64,000 nt of DNA. Source: Oryzicola mucosus. GTDB taxonomy: Bacteria > Pseudomonadota > Alphaproteobacteria > Rhizobiales > Rhizobiaceae. Made by a program: the position numbers and the translations under genes. Of this stretch, positions 7,717 to 16,605 are shown in pieces; within the stretch, counting starts at the first letter, position 1; every line of letters starts with the position of its first letter. The stretch is taken from NCBI RefSeq assembly GCF_014534685.1, contig NZ_JACVVX010000004.1, positions 124,001 through 188,000 on the forward strand, in the 5' to 3' direction. The notes under the pieces are model-generated. The model did no database searches. It was not told the DNA's origin and saw only the letters and a list, made by a program, of their open reading frames with translations.

Positions 7717-9837
7717 TCACGCCGCCCTCACCCAGACCTTGTTGTCGTGGAACGCCGCGCCGCCATAGGGTGCGGCGGCGTCCGATCCGGTCAGCACATT
7801 GATGCCTTCGCCGCGCTCATGCGCCGAGTTTGGCCAGATGCCTTCGGCGATCACGACGCCTCGTTTCAGGCCGGCAAACAGCTTGGCATGCAGCACGACG
7901 TCGCCACGCCGGTTGCCAAGTTCGACCCGGTCGCCATCAGCGACACCCAAGGTCGCGGCGTCGTCCGGGTGGATCAGCAGTTCGGGACGCCCTTCCTTCT
8001 GGCGCGAGACGGGCGTCTCGGTGAAGGTCGAGTTGAGGAAGTTGCGCGCGGGCGATGTGGCCAGGCGGAACGGATGGACGGCGTCCGGAACTTCGATCAG
8101 ATCGACATGGTCGGGAAAGTCCGGCAGGCGCGCGACATCGCCCTGGATGCCAATGCTGCGCGGCGGCTTGTTGGGGGCTACCGTGCCCGTCCAGTCCGGC
8201 CGGAAACGGAATTTGCCGTCGGCGTGACCGAATCCTTTGAGAAAATGCGCGGTCTCGAATTCCGGCTGCAGGTCCGCCCAGCGCTGCTCGCGGAAACTGT
8301 CGAAGCTGCCAAGCCCCTTCTTTTCCAGCATGATTTCAATGTGGTCGCGCTCGGTCAAACCGAAGCCGGGCCTGTCCGCCACACCCAGCCGTTTGGCCAG
8401 CTCCTCAATGACGAAATGGTTGGTGCGCGGGCCGACGGGAGGCTCGATCAGCTTCGGCCCGAGCGTGACATGCTGATTGCCACCGCCTTTGTAGATATCG
8501 TCATGTTCCAGGAACATGGTCGCCGGCAGCACGACATCCGCAAGTTTTGCCGTATCTGTCATGAACTGCTCATGCACGCAGGTGAACAGGTCGTCACGCA
8601 GAAGTCCCTGTTTCACCAAGCGCTGCTCCGGCGCCACATTGGCGGGATTGGTGTTCTGGATCAGCAATGCCGTCACGGGCGGACCCCCATTGAGCGCGTC
8701 CGTCCTCCCCGTCAGGACCGGGCCAATGCGCGACTGGTCGAGATATCGGATGTTCGGATCGCGAAGCCTGCCGCCCTCCAGAAGCTCCGTGTTGAACTTC
8801 AATATCCCCGAGTTGGAATGGAAGGCGCCGCCGCCCTCATGCTGCCAGGAGCCCGCGACGGCAACCAGGGACAGCGCGGCATGCATGTTCGGCGCGCCGT
8901 TGCGCTGGCGAGCGAAGCCATAGCCGAGGCGGAAGAAGGTTTTCGGCGTGGTGCCGACCAGCCGCGCGAAGGCTTCGATCTCTTGCACGGACAGCCCGGT
9001 GATAGCAGAAGCCCACTCAGGCGTCTTGTCGCGCAGATGCCGCTCAAGCCCAACCGGGTCGTCGGTGTAGCGTTCGAGATAGGCGCGGTCGGCGAGCCCA
9101 TCGCGAAACAGCACGTGCATGGCCGCGCAGGCGAGCGCGCCATCCGTGCCCGGCCTCAGGATCAGGCCGAGATCGGCCTGCTTGACGGTCGCATTGTCGT
9201 AGATGTCGATGACGACGATCTTAGCGCCGCGGTCCTTGCGGGCGCGGATGGCATGCGTCATCACATTGACCTGGGTGACCACAGCGTTGGTGCCCCAGAT
9301 GACCACGCAGTCGGATTTGGCGATCTCGCGCGGATCGGCACCGCGCAGCGACCCCGTGCCCATGACCCAGCCGGTCCAGGCGAGATTGGTGCAGATCGTA
9401 TCGAAGAAGCCCGAATATTTCTTGGCATGGCGCAGCCGGTTGATGCCGTCGCGCTGCACCAATCCCATCGTACCGGCATAGTAGTAGGGCCAGACAGCTT
9501 CGCTGCCATGTTTTTCCTCAGCGCGAATGAAGTTCTCGGCGACGAGGTCGAGCGCGGTTTCCCAACTGGCTTCCTTCCAGACGCCCTCGCCCTTGCCGCC
9601 AGCGCGCACCAGAGGCTTCAGCAGGCGGTCCGGATGGTGGATGCGATCGGCGTAGCGCGCGACCTTGGCGCAGATCACACCGGCGGTGTAGGAATTGTCC
9701 CGCGCGCCATGCACGCGGCCGATCCGGCCATCCGGCAACAGCTCAACGTCCAGCGCACAGGTCGACGGGCAGTCATGCGGACAGGCCGAATGACCGATGC
9801 GGAGCTTGGCTTGCGCGATGCTGGCGTGCTGGTTCAT
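7717..9837 (-). CDS. Molybdopterin (bis-MGD) oxidoreductase of the DMSO reductase superfamily
   Basis: A 706-residue enzyme. The N-terminus carries a [4Fe-4S] motif, Cys19-x3-Cys23-x3-Cys27 and Cys56 (ACPHDCPSTC...GVICAK). By alignment by eye with NapA/FdhF, Cys149 in DTICTNLAWTGW is the probable Mo ligand, followed by VIWGTNAVVTQVN and later the C-terminal molydopterin dinucleotide-binding region (FLNSTF...LGVADGDRVELGNRRGDV). There is no Tat signal, so it is probably cytoplasmic, resembling formate dehydrogenase/assimilatory nitrate reductase relatives. No partner electron-transfer subunit is adjacent. Substrate unknown. Confidence 0.82.
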   Translation of the reverse strand: MNQHASIAQAKLRIGHSACPHDCPSTCALDVELLPDGRIGRVHGARDNSYTAGVICAKVARYADRIHHPDRLLKPLVRAGGKGEGVWKEASWETALDLVAENFIRAEEKHGSEAVWPYYYAGTMGLVQRDGINRLRHAKKYSGFFDTICTNLAWTGWVMGTGSLRGADPREIAKSDCVVIWGTNAVVTQVNVMTHAIRARKDRGAKIVVIDIYDNATVKQADLGLILRPGTDGALACAAMHVLFRDGLADRAYLERYTDDPVGLERHLRDKTPEWASAITGLSVQEIEAFARLVGTTPKTFFRLGYGFARQRNGAPNMHAALSLVAVAGSWQHEGGGAFHSNSGILKFNTELLEGGRLRDPNIRYLDQSRIGPVLTGRTDALNGGPPVTALLIQNTNPANVAPEQRLVKQGLLRDDLFTCVHEQFMTDTAKLADVVLPATMFLEHDDIYKGGGNQHVTLGPKLIEPPVGPRTNHFVIEELAKRLGVADRPGFGLTERDHIEIMLEKKGLGSFDSFREQRWADLQPEFETAHFLKGFGHADGKFRFRPDWTGTVAPNKPPRSIGIQGDVARLPDFPDHVDLIEVPDAVHPFRLATSPARNFLNSTFTETPVSRQKEGRPELLIHPDDAATLGVADGDRVELGNRRGDVVLHAKLFAGLKRGVVIAEGIWPNSAHERGEGINVLTGSDAAAPYGGAAFHDNKVWVRAA

Positions 9838-9903
9838 GGCAGCAGCGTAACCCGAATTGCGGCACGTGTGTAGCGCCTGCTGTCTCAGGCGGAACAGCGC
9901 TAG

Positions 9904-11781
9904 CTATTCCGCGACGCCCTCTTCATAGTCCGCCGACATGGTCAGCCAACGTTCTTCGTGGGCGGCGAGTTGGCTGGACAACTCGGAGCGCTCCTTGGCA
10001 AGGCGAGTCGCCTTGATCGGGTCTTTCTCGTAGAGCGCGGGGTTGGCAAGCTCGTCCTCGATGGTGTCGATGCGCTTGCGCAGGCGGTCCATCAACCCTT
10101 CGGTGGCGCGGATTTCCTTGGCCAGCGGCTCCATCGCAGCGCGGCGTGTCGCGGCCTCGCGGCGGCGGTCGGCTTTCGATGCCTTTTCAGCCTCGCGCTT
10201 CTCGCGGCGGTCGCCCGAAACACCCGTCACCAGCGTCTTGTAGTCCTCCAGATCGCCGTCATACGGGTTTACGGCGCCGTCCTTGACCAGCCAGAGCCGG
10301 TCGGCGGTGGCTTCCAGCAAGTGCCTGTCGTGCGAGATCAGGATCACCGCGCCGGGAAAATCGTTGAGCGCATGGATCAGAGCTTCGCGGCTGTCGATAT
10401 CCAGATGGTTGGTCGGCTCGTCGAGGATGAACAGGTTGGGACCGTCAAAGGCCGCGAGCCCCATCAAGAGACGTGCCTTCTCGCCGCCCGAAAGGTCCTT
10501 GGCCGGCGTGTTCATCTTCTCGGTGGCGAGACCGAACTGCGCAACGCGGGCGCGCACCTTGGATTCCGGGGCATCCGGCATCAGCCGGCGGACATGCTCA
10601 TAGGCGTTTTCATCCGGTCGCAGATCGTCCAGCTGATGCTGGGCGAAAATAGAGACCTTCAGACCCGGCGCAATCGTCACCGTTCCTGAATCGGATTTTA
10701 GCCGGCCCGACAGAAGCTTGGCAAAGGTCGATTTGCCGTTGCCGTTTGCGCCAAGCAGCGCGATGCGGTCGTCTGCGTCAATGCGCAGCGTCATCTTCTT
10801 CAGGATCGGCGCGCCGGGTTGATAGCCCACGCTGACCTTGTCCAGCGCCACGATGGGCGACGCCACGGTCTTGACCGGTTCCGGAAAACTGAACGGCCGC
10901 ACGCTGTCATCCGCCATGGCGGCGATGGGCTTCATCTTCTCCAGCGCCTTGATGCGCGACTGGGCCTGGCGGGCCTTCGACGCCTTGGCGCGGAAACGGT
11001 CGACGAAGCTCTGCAGGTGCTTGCGCGCGGCTTCCTGCTTGACGCGGCCCTTCTCCTGCAGCTCCGCCTGCTCGGCGCGCTGGCGCTCGAACTGGTCATA
11101 GCCGCCACGCCAGAACGTCAGCTTCTTCTGGTCGAGATGGACGATGGAATTGACCGCGCGATTGAGCAGGTCGCGGTCGTGGCTGATGAGAAGCACGGTG
11201 TGCGGATATTTCGAGACGTAGTTCTCCAGCCACAATGTGCCTTCGAGATCGAGATAGTTGGTCGGCTCATCGAGCAGCAGCAGGTCGGGCTCGGCAAACA
11301 GCACCGCTGCCAGCGCGACGCGCATGCGCCAACCGCCGGAGAAGGACGAGGCTGGGCGCCGCTGCGCTTCGTCGTCGAAGCCGAGGCCGGCGAGAATGGT
11401 CGCAGCCCGCGCTTCGGCGGAATGAGCATCGATGTCGGCCAACCGCATATGGATGTCAGCGATGCGGTGCGGGTCCGTCGCCGTCTTCTCTTCCTCGAGA
11501 AGAGCCGTCCGCTCCAGGTCGGCCTTCAGCACGATCTCGATCAGCGGGTCTTCCGTGCCGGGCGCTTCCTGCGCCACCTGGCCGATGCGCGTGTTCTTCG
11601 GATAGCTGACGCTGCCGGACTCCGACGACAGGTCGCCGGTGATCGCCTTGAACAGCGTGGTCTTACCGGTGCCGTTGCGGCCGACGAGTCCCGCCTTTGT
11701 GCCCGCCGGCAAGGTCAGCGAGGCGTGGTCGAGAAGCAGGCGTCCAGCGACACGGAGGGAGAGATCGTTGATGATAAGCAT
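9904..11781 (-). CDS. ABC-F family ATP-binding protein (Uup/EttA-like)
   Basis: A 625-residue protein with two ABC domains and no membrane segments. Walker A motifs are GRNGTGKTTL (near residue 36) and GANGNGKSTF (near 343); signatures are SFSGGWRMR and LSGGEKAR; Walker B motifs end LLLDEPTNYLDLE and FILDEPTNHLDID. Between them is the ABC-F linker (basic, AEQAELQEKGRVKQEAARKH), and the C-terminus is a coiled coil (REAEKASKADRRREAATRRA, then MEPLAKEIRATEGLMDRL). ABC-F proteins act on ribosomes (translation rescue or antibiotic protection). The C-terminal coiled coil favours the Uup-like branch. Confidence 0.88.
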   Translation of the reverse strand: MLIINDLSLRVAGRLLLDHASLTLPAGTKAGLVGRNGTGKTTLFKAITGDLSSESGSVSYPKNTRIGQVAQEAPGTEDPLIEIVLKADLERTALLEEEKTATDPHRIADIHMRLADIDAHSAEARAATILAGLGFDDEAQRRPASSFSGGWRMRVALAAVLFAEPDLLLLDEPTNYLDLEGTLWLENYVSKYPHTVLLISHDRDLLNRAVNSIVHLDQKKLTFWRGGYDQFERQRAEQAELQEKGRVKQEAARKHLQSFVDRFRAKASKARQAQSRIKALEKMKPIAAMADDSVRPFSFPEPVKTVASPIVALDKVSVGYQPGAPILKKMTLRIDADDRIALLGANGNGKSTFAKLLSGRLKSDSGTVTIAPGLKVSIFAQHQLDDLRPDENAYEHVRRLMPDAPESKVRARVAQFGLATEKMNTPAKDLSGGEKARLLMGLAAFDGPNLFILDEPTNHLDIDSREALIHALNDFPGAVILISHDRHLLEATADRLWLVKDGAVNPYDGDLEDYKTLVTGVSGDRREKREAEKASKADRRREAATRRAAMEPLAKEIRATEGLMDRLRKRIDTIEDELANPALYEKDPIKATRLAKERSELSSQLAAHEERWLTMSADYEEGVAE

Positions 11782-11842
11782 GGCGGCGGTTTTGCATGGA
11801 CGACAAAGCTTCGCAAGGGGTTCAGCGCCCGCTTGGGTGCTA

Positions 11843-12355
11843 TCAGGCGAAGGCCAGCCCCTCCTTGGTCCGCTGGAAGCTGATGAGATCGAGATTCAAC
11901 GACGGTCTGCCGTGGATCGTCAGGATGGTATGCACCTGCCCGCGGTGATGGGTCTGATGGTTGAACAGGTGCGCCAATGCAGGCGCCAAGCGCTGCGACA
12001 CCGTCCGCATGTCGGTCACCGTCAGATAGGTGAAACGCCCTGAGAGCGTCTTGTCGGTGAACCCGTTTATCCAATCCAACAGGCGTTTGTCCTCAGCTTG
12101 GCGCGCTGCGTAGAGTTTTGTGAAATCGCGATGAATGATCGCGTCGAGCGCTGTCGGCGCATCGCCCTCGCCGGTGAAGCGTTTGAGCCAGATTCGGTCG
12201 GCCGCCAGAAGGTGGTTCAAGGTGCCCATCGCAGACTTGAAGAAGGCACCGACGTCGCGTTCGTATTCTTCCACGCTGAGTTCGGACGCCGCGTCGAAAA
12301 TCCGTGTGTTGGCCCATTGATTGTAGGCCGCAAACATTCTGAAATGCGTTTTCAT
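11843..12355 (-). CDS. DinB family protein (putative metal-dependent four-helix protein)
   Basis: A 170-residue protein starting MKTHFRMFAAYNQWANTRIFD, followed by GTLNHLLAADRIWLKRF and ending LAHLFNHQTHHRGQVHTIL. The His in LNHLLAADRIW and the two His in HQTHHRGQ form the usual DinB/YfiT three-His metal site. DinB-fold proteins include thiol-S-transferases and damage-inducible proteins; the reaction here is unknown. It is divergent from the neighbouring GST gene across a 61-bp gap. Confidence 0.85.
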   Translation of the reverse strand: MKTHFRMFAAYNQWANTRIFDAASELSVEEYERDVGAFFKSAMGTLNHLLAADRIWLKRFTGEGDAPTALDAIIHRDFTKLYAARQAEDKRLLDWINGFTDKTLSGRFTYLTVTDMRTVSQRLAPALAHLFNHQTHHRGQVHTILTIHGRPSLNLDLISFQRTKEGLAFA

Positions 12356-12416
12356 CGTTCCCCCGAGGCACTTATCGGCTCGAACACGTTACCTACAGGC
12401 AGCGCAGGATATCGCA

Positions 12417-13106
12417 ATGACCATTCTTATGTACGATCTTGTCGGCAAGGACGCATCGAGGCCGTTCAGCCCGCATTGCTGGAAGACGACGATGGCTCTT
12501 GCGCACAAGGGCCTGGACTACGAGCGCGTCCCGACACGCTTTCTCGATGTCCCTGCAGTCGAAGGCGGTGCGTCCAAGACGATCCCCGTCATCCGCGACG
12601 GCGAGACAATCTTATCGGATTCCTTTGCCATCGCACTGTATCTCGAAAAAACCTACCCGGACCGCCCTTCGCTGTTCGGAGGCCCGGGCGGCGAGGCGAT
12701 GGCGCGCTTCGTGGAAAGATGGTCGCAGGCGACGATCCATCCCTATGTCTCGATCGTCGCCGTCGTCGACATCAATGCCATGCAGGACGACGAGAACACC
12801 AAATATTTCCGCGCCAGCCGCGAGGCAAACTTCAAGAAGACGCTGGAAGAGGTAACCGCAGGACGCGAAGCAGGGCTGGCAGCGTTTCGCACCTCGCTCG
12901 CGCCGTTGCGCAGCATGCTTTCCTACCAGCCTTTCATCGGCGGCGAGACGCCGCTGTTTGCAGACTATATCGTGTTCGGTGCATTCCAGTGGGGGCGCAT
13001 CGTCTCCAGCTACCCCCTGCTCGAAAAAGGCGACCCCGTCCTCGATTGGTTCGAGCGCTGTCTGGATCTGCACGAAGGCCTGGGCCGAGAGGTCGCGGCA
13101 GCTTGA
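12417..13106 (+). CDS. Glutathione S-transferase family protein (LigE/beta-etherase-like)
   Basis: A 229-residue GST: thioredoxin-fold domain [39 protein letters not shown], the cis-Pro/GSH segment [29 protein letters not shown], and an all-helical C-terminal domain. The opening [17 protein letters not shown] resembles the beta-etherase LigE subgroup, where Ser is the likely GSH-activating residue. Its substrate is unknown. It lies head to head with the DinB gene, and ndk follows 76 nt downstream under its own promoter. Confidence 0.8.
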   Translation: MTILMYDLVGKDASRPFSPHCWKTTMALAHKGLDYERVPTRFLDVPAVEGGASKTIPVIRDGETILSDSFAIALYLEKTYPDRPSLFGGPGGEAMARFVERWSQATIHPYVSIVAVVDINAMQDDENTKYFRASREANFKKTLEEVTAGREAGLAAFRTSLAPLRSMLSYQPFIGGETPLFADYIVFGAFQWGRIVSSYPLLEKGDPVLDWFERCLDLHEGLGREVAAA

Positions 13107-13113
13107 ACGCCCC

Positions 13114-13142
13114 TTGGCAATGGCGCGGGCGGCTTGTATAGA
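13114..13142 (+). promoter_or_regulatory. Probable sigma-70 promoter of ndk
   Basis: TTGGCA at 13114-13119 and TATAGA at 13137-13142 are separated by 17 nt and would place the transcript start near 13149, about 34 nt before the ndk ATG. The match is by eye. Confidence 0.5.
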
Positions 13143-13182
13143 GCGCGCCACGCTTCAAAACCCAATTGGACAAGGACCTACC

Positions 13183-13605
13183 ATGGCGATCGAACGCACG
13201 TTCTCGATGATCAAGCCCGACGCGACCCGGCGCAACCTGACGGGCGCCATCACCAAGATGCTGGAAGACGCCGGCTTGCGCGTCGTCGCATCCAAGCGCG
13301 TCTGGATGAGCCGTCGCGAGGCCGAAGGCTTCTACGCGGTCCACAAGGATCGTCCCTTCTTCGGCGAACTGGTCGAGTTCATGTCTTCCGCACCGACGAT
13401 CGTCCAGGTTCTCGAAGGCGAGAACGCCATCCTCAAGAACCGCGAAGTGATGGGCGCAACCAATCCGGCCAACGCTGATGAGGGCACGATCCGCAAAGTT
13501 CACGCTCTGTCGATCGGCGAAAACTCGGTGCATGGCTCGGACGCCCCGGAGACCGCCGCTGAAGAAATCGCCTACTGGTTCTCGGGCACCGAGATCGTCG
13601 GCTGA
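13183..13605 (+). CDS. ndk: Nucleoside diphosphate kinase
   Basis: A 140-residue enzyme that phosphorylates NDPs to NTPs through a phospho-His. It begins [21 protein letters not shown]; the active-site His is in [20 protein letters not shown], and the kinase conserved R[17 protein letters not shown] block is intact. The ATG at 13183 follows CAAGGACC and gives the family length; the longer frame upstream is not needed. Its terminator is shared with the convergent GGDEF-EAL gene. Confidence 0.97.
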   Translation: MAIERTFSMIKPDATRRNLTGAITKMLEDAGLRVVASKRVWMSRREAEGFYAVHKDRPFFGELVEFMSSAPTIVQVLEGENAILKNREVMGATNPANADEGTIRKVHALSIGENSVHGSDAPETAAEEIAYWFSGTEIVG

Positions 13606-13649
13606 TCCAAACAGATCGTTCCGCGGCGCAAGCCTTGGAAAATGAATCG

Positions 13650-13682
13650 AAAAAGCCGAGATTTACGTCTCGGCTTTTTTTA
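13650..13682. terminator. Bidirectional intrinsic terminator (ndk / GGDEF-EAL gene)
   Basis: AAAAGCCGAGA, loop TTTACG, TCTCGGCTTTTTTT: a strong GC stem flanked by an A-run on the left and a T-run on the right, so it can end transcription from both directions. The minus-strand gene's TAA is at 13680-13682, within the T-run. Confidence 0.9.
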
Positions 13683-15731
13683 TAACCGGCCACCGATCAT
13701 CGGGATGGGCTTGCTTTTGTCAGCGTCGTGACAAAGCGCCACGAAGCGCGAAAGTGGTACGGCTGGGCTGTACAGAAAGCCTTGGAGATAATCGCATCCG
13801 AAGGCCCGCAAGAACGCCTCCTGGCGAACATTCTCGACATGCTCCGCAACGGCTTCCAGCCCCAGCAGTCGAGCCATCGCAAGAATGGTCTTGACCAGTG
13901 TGCGATCGTTTTCACGCGTTTCAATGTCTTCGACAAAGCTGCCGTCGATCTTGACCTCGTCGAACGGCATCTGCTTGAGATAGGCCAGCGACGAATATCC
14001 AGTGCCGAAATCGTCGAGCGACAGCCGAACCCCAAGCTGCTTCAGTTCATGCATCTGGCCGGAAACACGATCGGGCTCCTTGGCCATGACGTGCTCGGTC
14101 AATTCCAGCGTCAACAGGCCGGCATCGATCTCGTACCGGTCAACCAGTTCCTTGACGGTAGCCACGAAGTCATTGGCGGCGAAGGACTGAGCGCCGATGT
14201 TGACCGCAAGTCGGATGGATTTCATCACCGGGTCATCCCGCCATGATGCCAGGACCGCCAGCCCGCGTTCGATGGTGAACCGGGAAAGCTCTTGATTGAG
14301 CCCGAAATGCTCGGCGAGCGGCACGAAGCGATCCGGCATGAGCACCCCCATGGTCGGATGGCTCCACCGGATCAGGCCTTCGGCGGCGCATATCCTGCCG
14401 CTATGGTCCACCTGGGGCTGGTAATGGAAGTCGAGTTCGCCATTGTGCAGAGCCTGGCGTAGATCCGCCAGAAGCCGGTACCGTTCGGACTCGTGTTGCA
14501 TCGCGACCGGATCGAACAGTGCAAGCTTGTTCCGTCCCAAAGTCTTTGCCTGATACATGGCAAGATCGGCACGCTTAAGAATATCGTCGACACTGACGTC
14601 TGTGCCGTCGAAAATTGCGACGCCTATGCTGGCGGTCGAGACGTGCCGTGTACCGGCCAGATCGAAACCTTCACGCAATGCTTCCAGAATTCGGTTGGCG
14701 ACTTTTGTCGCGCGATGGACGATGTTGGCGCTGTCGCGTCCCGTAGGCTCGAGAATGACAACGAATTCATCGCCACCGATGCGGGCGACGACATCCTCCG
14801 GCCGGATGCATATGCGCAAACGTGCCGACACGTGGACCAGAAAAGCATCGCCGACGTGATGACCCTGGGTATCGTTGAGTACCTTGAAATTATCGAGGTC
14901 AATGTAGAGCAGCGCGCCGAATTGCCCGGCTTTCGCACAAGCCGCAACCGCATGGCTCATCCGGTCCAGAAACTGACGCCGATTGGGAAGCAAGGTAAGC
15001 GTGTCGAAATAGGCCAGCTTCTCAATTTCCATCTCATGTCTTTTGCGGACGGAGATGTCGCTGACATAGCCGTGCCAAGTGATCGTCCCGTCCGCAGCCT
15101 TGTCGGGCATGGCAATGACGTGGAACCAGTTTTCCATATCCCCGCCGCCCGGACGAAACCTGAACTCATGGTCCCAAGGCACAAGTCTAAGCCCGGACTC
15201 TTTAAGCGACATCACATAGCCCTCACGGTCCTCCTCCACGACCTGGGTAAGGGCCATGTCTGGATCAAGGTTGGGGGCCCCGTCGGGGATACCGGTCAGT
15301 TTACGAAAGCCAGGACTTAAATAGGGTGCGGTAAAGCTGCCATCCGTATGCCTTACCATCTGGAAAAGGCCACCTGGGACCTGATCGGTCAGCTTTTGAA
15401 AGCGGTGCTCAAGTTGGACACGCCGCGTAACCTCGCTGATCTCGTCCTCCGCTCCCTCGCAAGCGACGGGAACACCCGTTTTGTCGACGCCGGACGAACG
15501 GGGGACGGCAATCTGTTCCTCTACTAGATTGCGTGGGTTTTCGCTGGCATCGAGTACGCTCAGGTATCGTCGTCTATAAAATAGAGCAGCGAACAGACAC
15601 GCTAGGGCAGATACCGCCATAACAGCCATGATAGCATACGCGGCAAACACGTCATTTGCGAGAGAGCCGCCCAGCGATGGCATGGCGTTTAACAGCCTCC
15701 CTTCAATTCCAAACTTGACGCCCCGTTCCAA
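13680..15731 (-). CDS. PAS-GGDEF-EAL cyclic-di-GMP signalling protein
   Basis: A 683-residue protein with one N-terminal membrane helix (AYAIMAVMAVSALACLFAALF, split here as residues about 31-51), a PAS/PAC region (about 120-230), GGDEF and EAL domains. The cyclase motif is intact (RIGGDEFVVILE) with an RxxD inhibitory site (RPED) five residues before it. The phosphodiesterase domain keeps most catalytic groups: EGLIRW in place of EALLRW, ELTEH, SLDDFGTGYSSLAYLK, VKIDGSFV, AEHVEN and YLQGFLYSP. Both activities are therefore possible. The start is uncertain; MPSL 16 codons later is an alternative. Confidence 0.9.
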   Translation of the reverse strand: MERGVKFGIEGRLLNAMPSLGGSLANDVFAAYAIMAVMAVSALACLFAALFYRRRYLSVLDASENPRNLVEEQIAVPRSSGVDKTGVPVACEGAEDEISEVTRRVQLEHRFQKLTDQVPGGLFQMVRHTDGSFTAPYLSPGFRKLTGIPDGAPNLDPDMALTQVVEEDREGYVMSLKESGLRLVPWDHEFRFRPGGGDMENWFHVIAMPDKAADGTITWHGYVSDISVRKRHEMEIEKLAYFDTLTLLPNRRQFLDRMSHAVAACAKAGQFGALLYIDLDNFKVLNDTQGHHVGDAFLVHVSARLRICIRPEDVVARIGGDEFVVILEPTGRDSANIVHRATKVANRILEALREGFDLAGTRHVSTASIGVAIFDGTDVSVDDILKRADLAMYQAKTLGRNKLALFDPVAMQHESERYRLLADLRQALHNGELDFHYQPQVDHSGRICAAEGLIRWSHPTMGVLMPDRFVPLAEHFGLNQELSRFTIERGLAVLASWRDDPVMKSIRLAVNIGAQSFAANDFVATVKELVDRYEIDAGLLTLELTEHVMAKEPDRVSGQMHELKQLGVRLSLDDFGTGYSSLAYLKQMPFDEVKIDGSFVEDIETRENDRTLVKTILAMARLLGLEAVAEHVENVRQEAFLRAFGCDYLQGFLYSPAVPLSRFVALCHDADKSKPIPMIGGRL

Positions 15732-15795
15732 AGAGGGAGGCCCGCGCCACCGATGTGGCCAATGGTCTTTCGATCATTATAACACCAACGGTTGA

Positions 15796-15838
15796 GTCGC
15801 TTCGAAGTTCAAGGCAATCCGAGATGCTTCGAAGCGAC
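15796..15838. repeat. Perfect 12-bp inverted repeat between the GGDEF-EAL gene and moaE
   Basis: GTCGCTTCGAAG (15796-15807) and CTTCGAAGCGAC (15827-15838) are perfect inverted copies around a 19-nt spacer. Each arm also contains the self-palindrome CTTCGAAG. No T-run follows on either side. It lies upstream of the GGDEF-EAL start and downstream of moaE, and could be a dyad binding site or an RNA 3' hairpin. Confidence 0.6.
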
Positions 15839-15883
15839 AATACTGAAGGTGGACGATAGCGCCCATACCACGCCTGTGGTCAC

Positions 15884-16345
15884 TCAGCGCCAGCGGGCGG
15901 CGGCCTCTTCGTCGCTTTCTTTCGCCTCGACCCACTCTCCCGTCGAGCCGTCGATACGATGCTCCTTTTTCCAGAAAGGTGCGCGCGACTTCAGGTAATC
16001 CATCAGGAAATGCGCCGCTTCGAACGCGGCCTGCCTGTGAGCGGATGCGGCGACGACCAGCACGATGTTCTGACCGGGAAGGATGCGACCGAAGCGATGC
16101 ACAGCCGTCAGCCCTGTCAGCGGCCAGCGCTCGCAGGCCTGCACGGCGATGCGACCGATCTCCGCCTCGGCCATCCCCGGATAATGCTCGATCTCCAGCG
16201 CGGCGAGCGTGCCGGCCTCGTCGCGGCACAGGCCCGAAAACGTCACCACTGCGCCGACATCGCCCCGGCCTGAGGTCAGCCGCGCGATCTCCGCCGATGT
16301 ATCGAAATCCTCGGCCTGGATACGGATCATCGGCGCGACACTCAT
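15884..16345 (-). CDS. moaE: Molybdopterin synthase catalytic subunit
   Basis: A 153-residue MoaE: GAVVTFSGLCRDEAGTLAALEIEHYPGM at the N-terminus, VHRFGRILPGQNIVLVVAASAHRQAAFEA in the middle, and YLKSRAPFWKKEH with the catalytic Lys. It inserts the dithiolene sulfurs into precursor Z with thiocarboxylated MoaD. It sits 1 nt after the moaD stop, in the order pgsA-moaD-moaE. The product would serve enzymes such as the oxidoreductase at 7.7 kb. Confidence 0.95.
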   Translation of the reverse strand: MSVAPMIRIQAEDFDTSAEIARLTSGRGDVGAVVTFSGLCRDEAGTLAALEIEHYPGMAEAEIGRIAVQACERWPLTGLTAVHRFGRILPGQNIVLVVAASAHRQAAFEAAHFLMDYLKSRAPFWKKEHRIDGSTGEWVEAKESDEEAAARWR

Positions 16346-16346
16346 G

Positions 16347-16601
16347 TCACCCCCCGGTCATGGGCGGGAAAAGCGCTATCTCCCGCGCACCGGCGATAGG
16401 CTCGCGGTGCTCGACATGTTCCTGATTGATGGCGACCCGGATGATCTTGGGTTGCTGCAGGGCGGCCTCATATCCCTCCCCCCGCCCGCGCAGCCATTGC
16501 AGCAGGTCCGACACCGTGGTCACGTCAGAGGGCAGTTCGACCTCTTCCTCGAGCTTGCCGATGCGCTCGCGGATCCAGGCGAAATAGATGAGGCGGGTCA
16601 T
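16347..16601 (-). CDS. moaD: Molybdopterin synthase sulfur carrier subunit
   Basis: An 84-residue ubiquitin-like protein beginning MTRLIYFAWIRERIGK and ending LFPPMTGG. The C-terminal Gly-Gly is the site of thiocarboxylation. Length and fold signature (VAINQEHVEHREPIAGAREI split over two strands) are typical. It lies 4 nt downstream of pgsA and directly before moaE. Confidence 0.95.
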   Translation of the reverse strand: MTRLIYFAWIRERIGKLEEEVELPSDVTTVSDLLQWLRGRGEGYEAALQQPKIIRVAINQEHVEHREPIAGAREIALFPPMTGG

Positions 16602-16605
16602 CGGC

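Noticed and set aside
7438-9873. An 811-codon open frame on the plus strand
   Set aside because: It lies antisense to the molybdopterin oxidoreductase, has no family motif and is explained by high GC and codon bias of the true gene. The small tautomerase on plus is real and ends at 7709.
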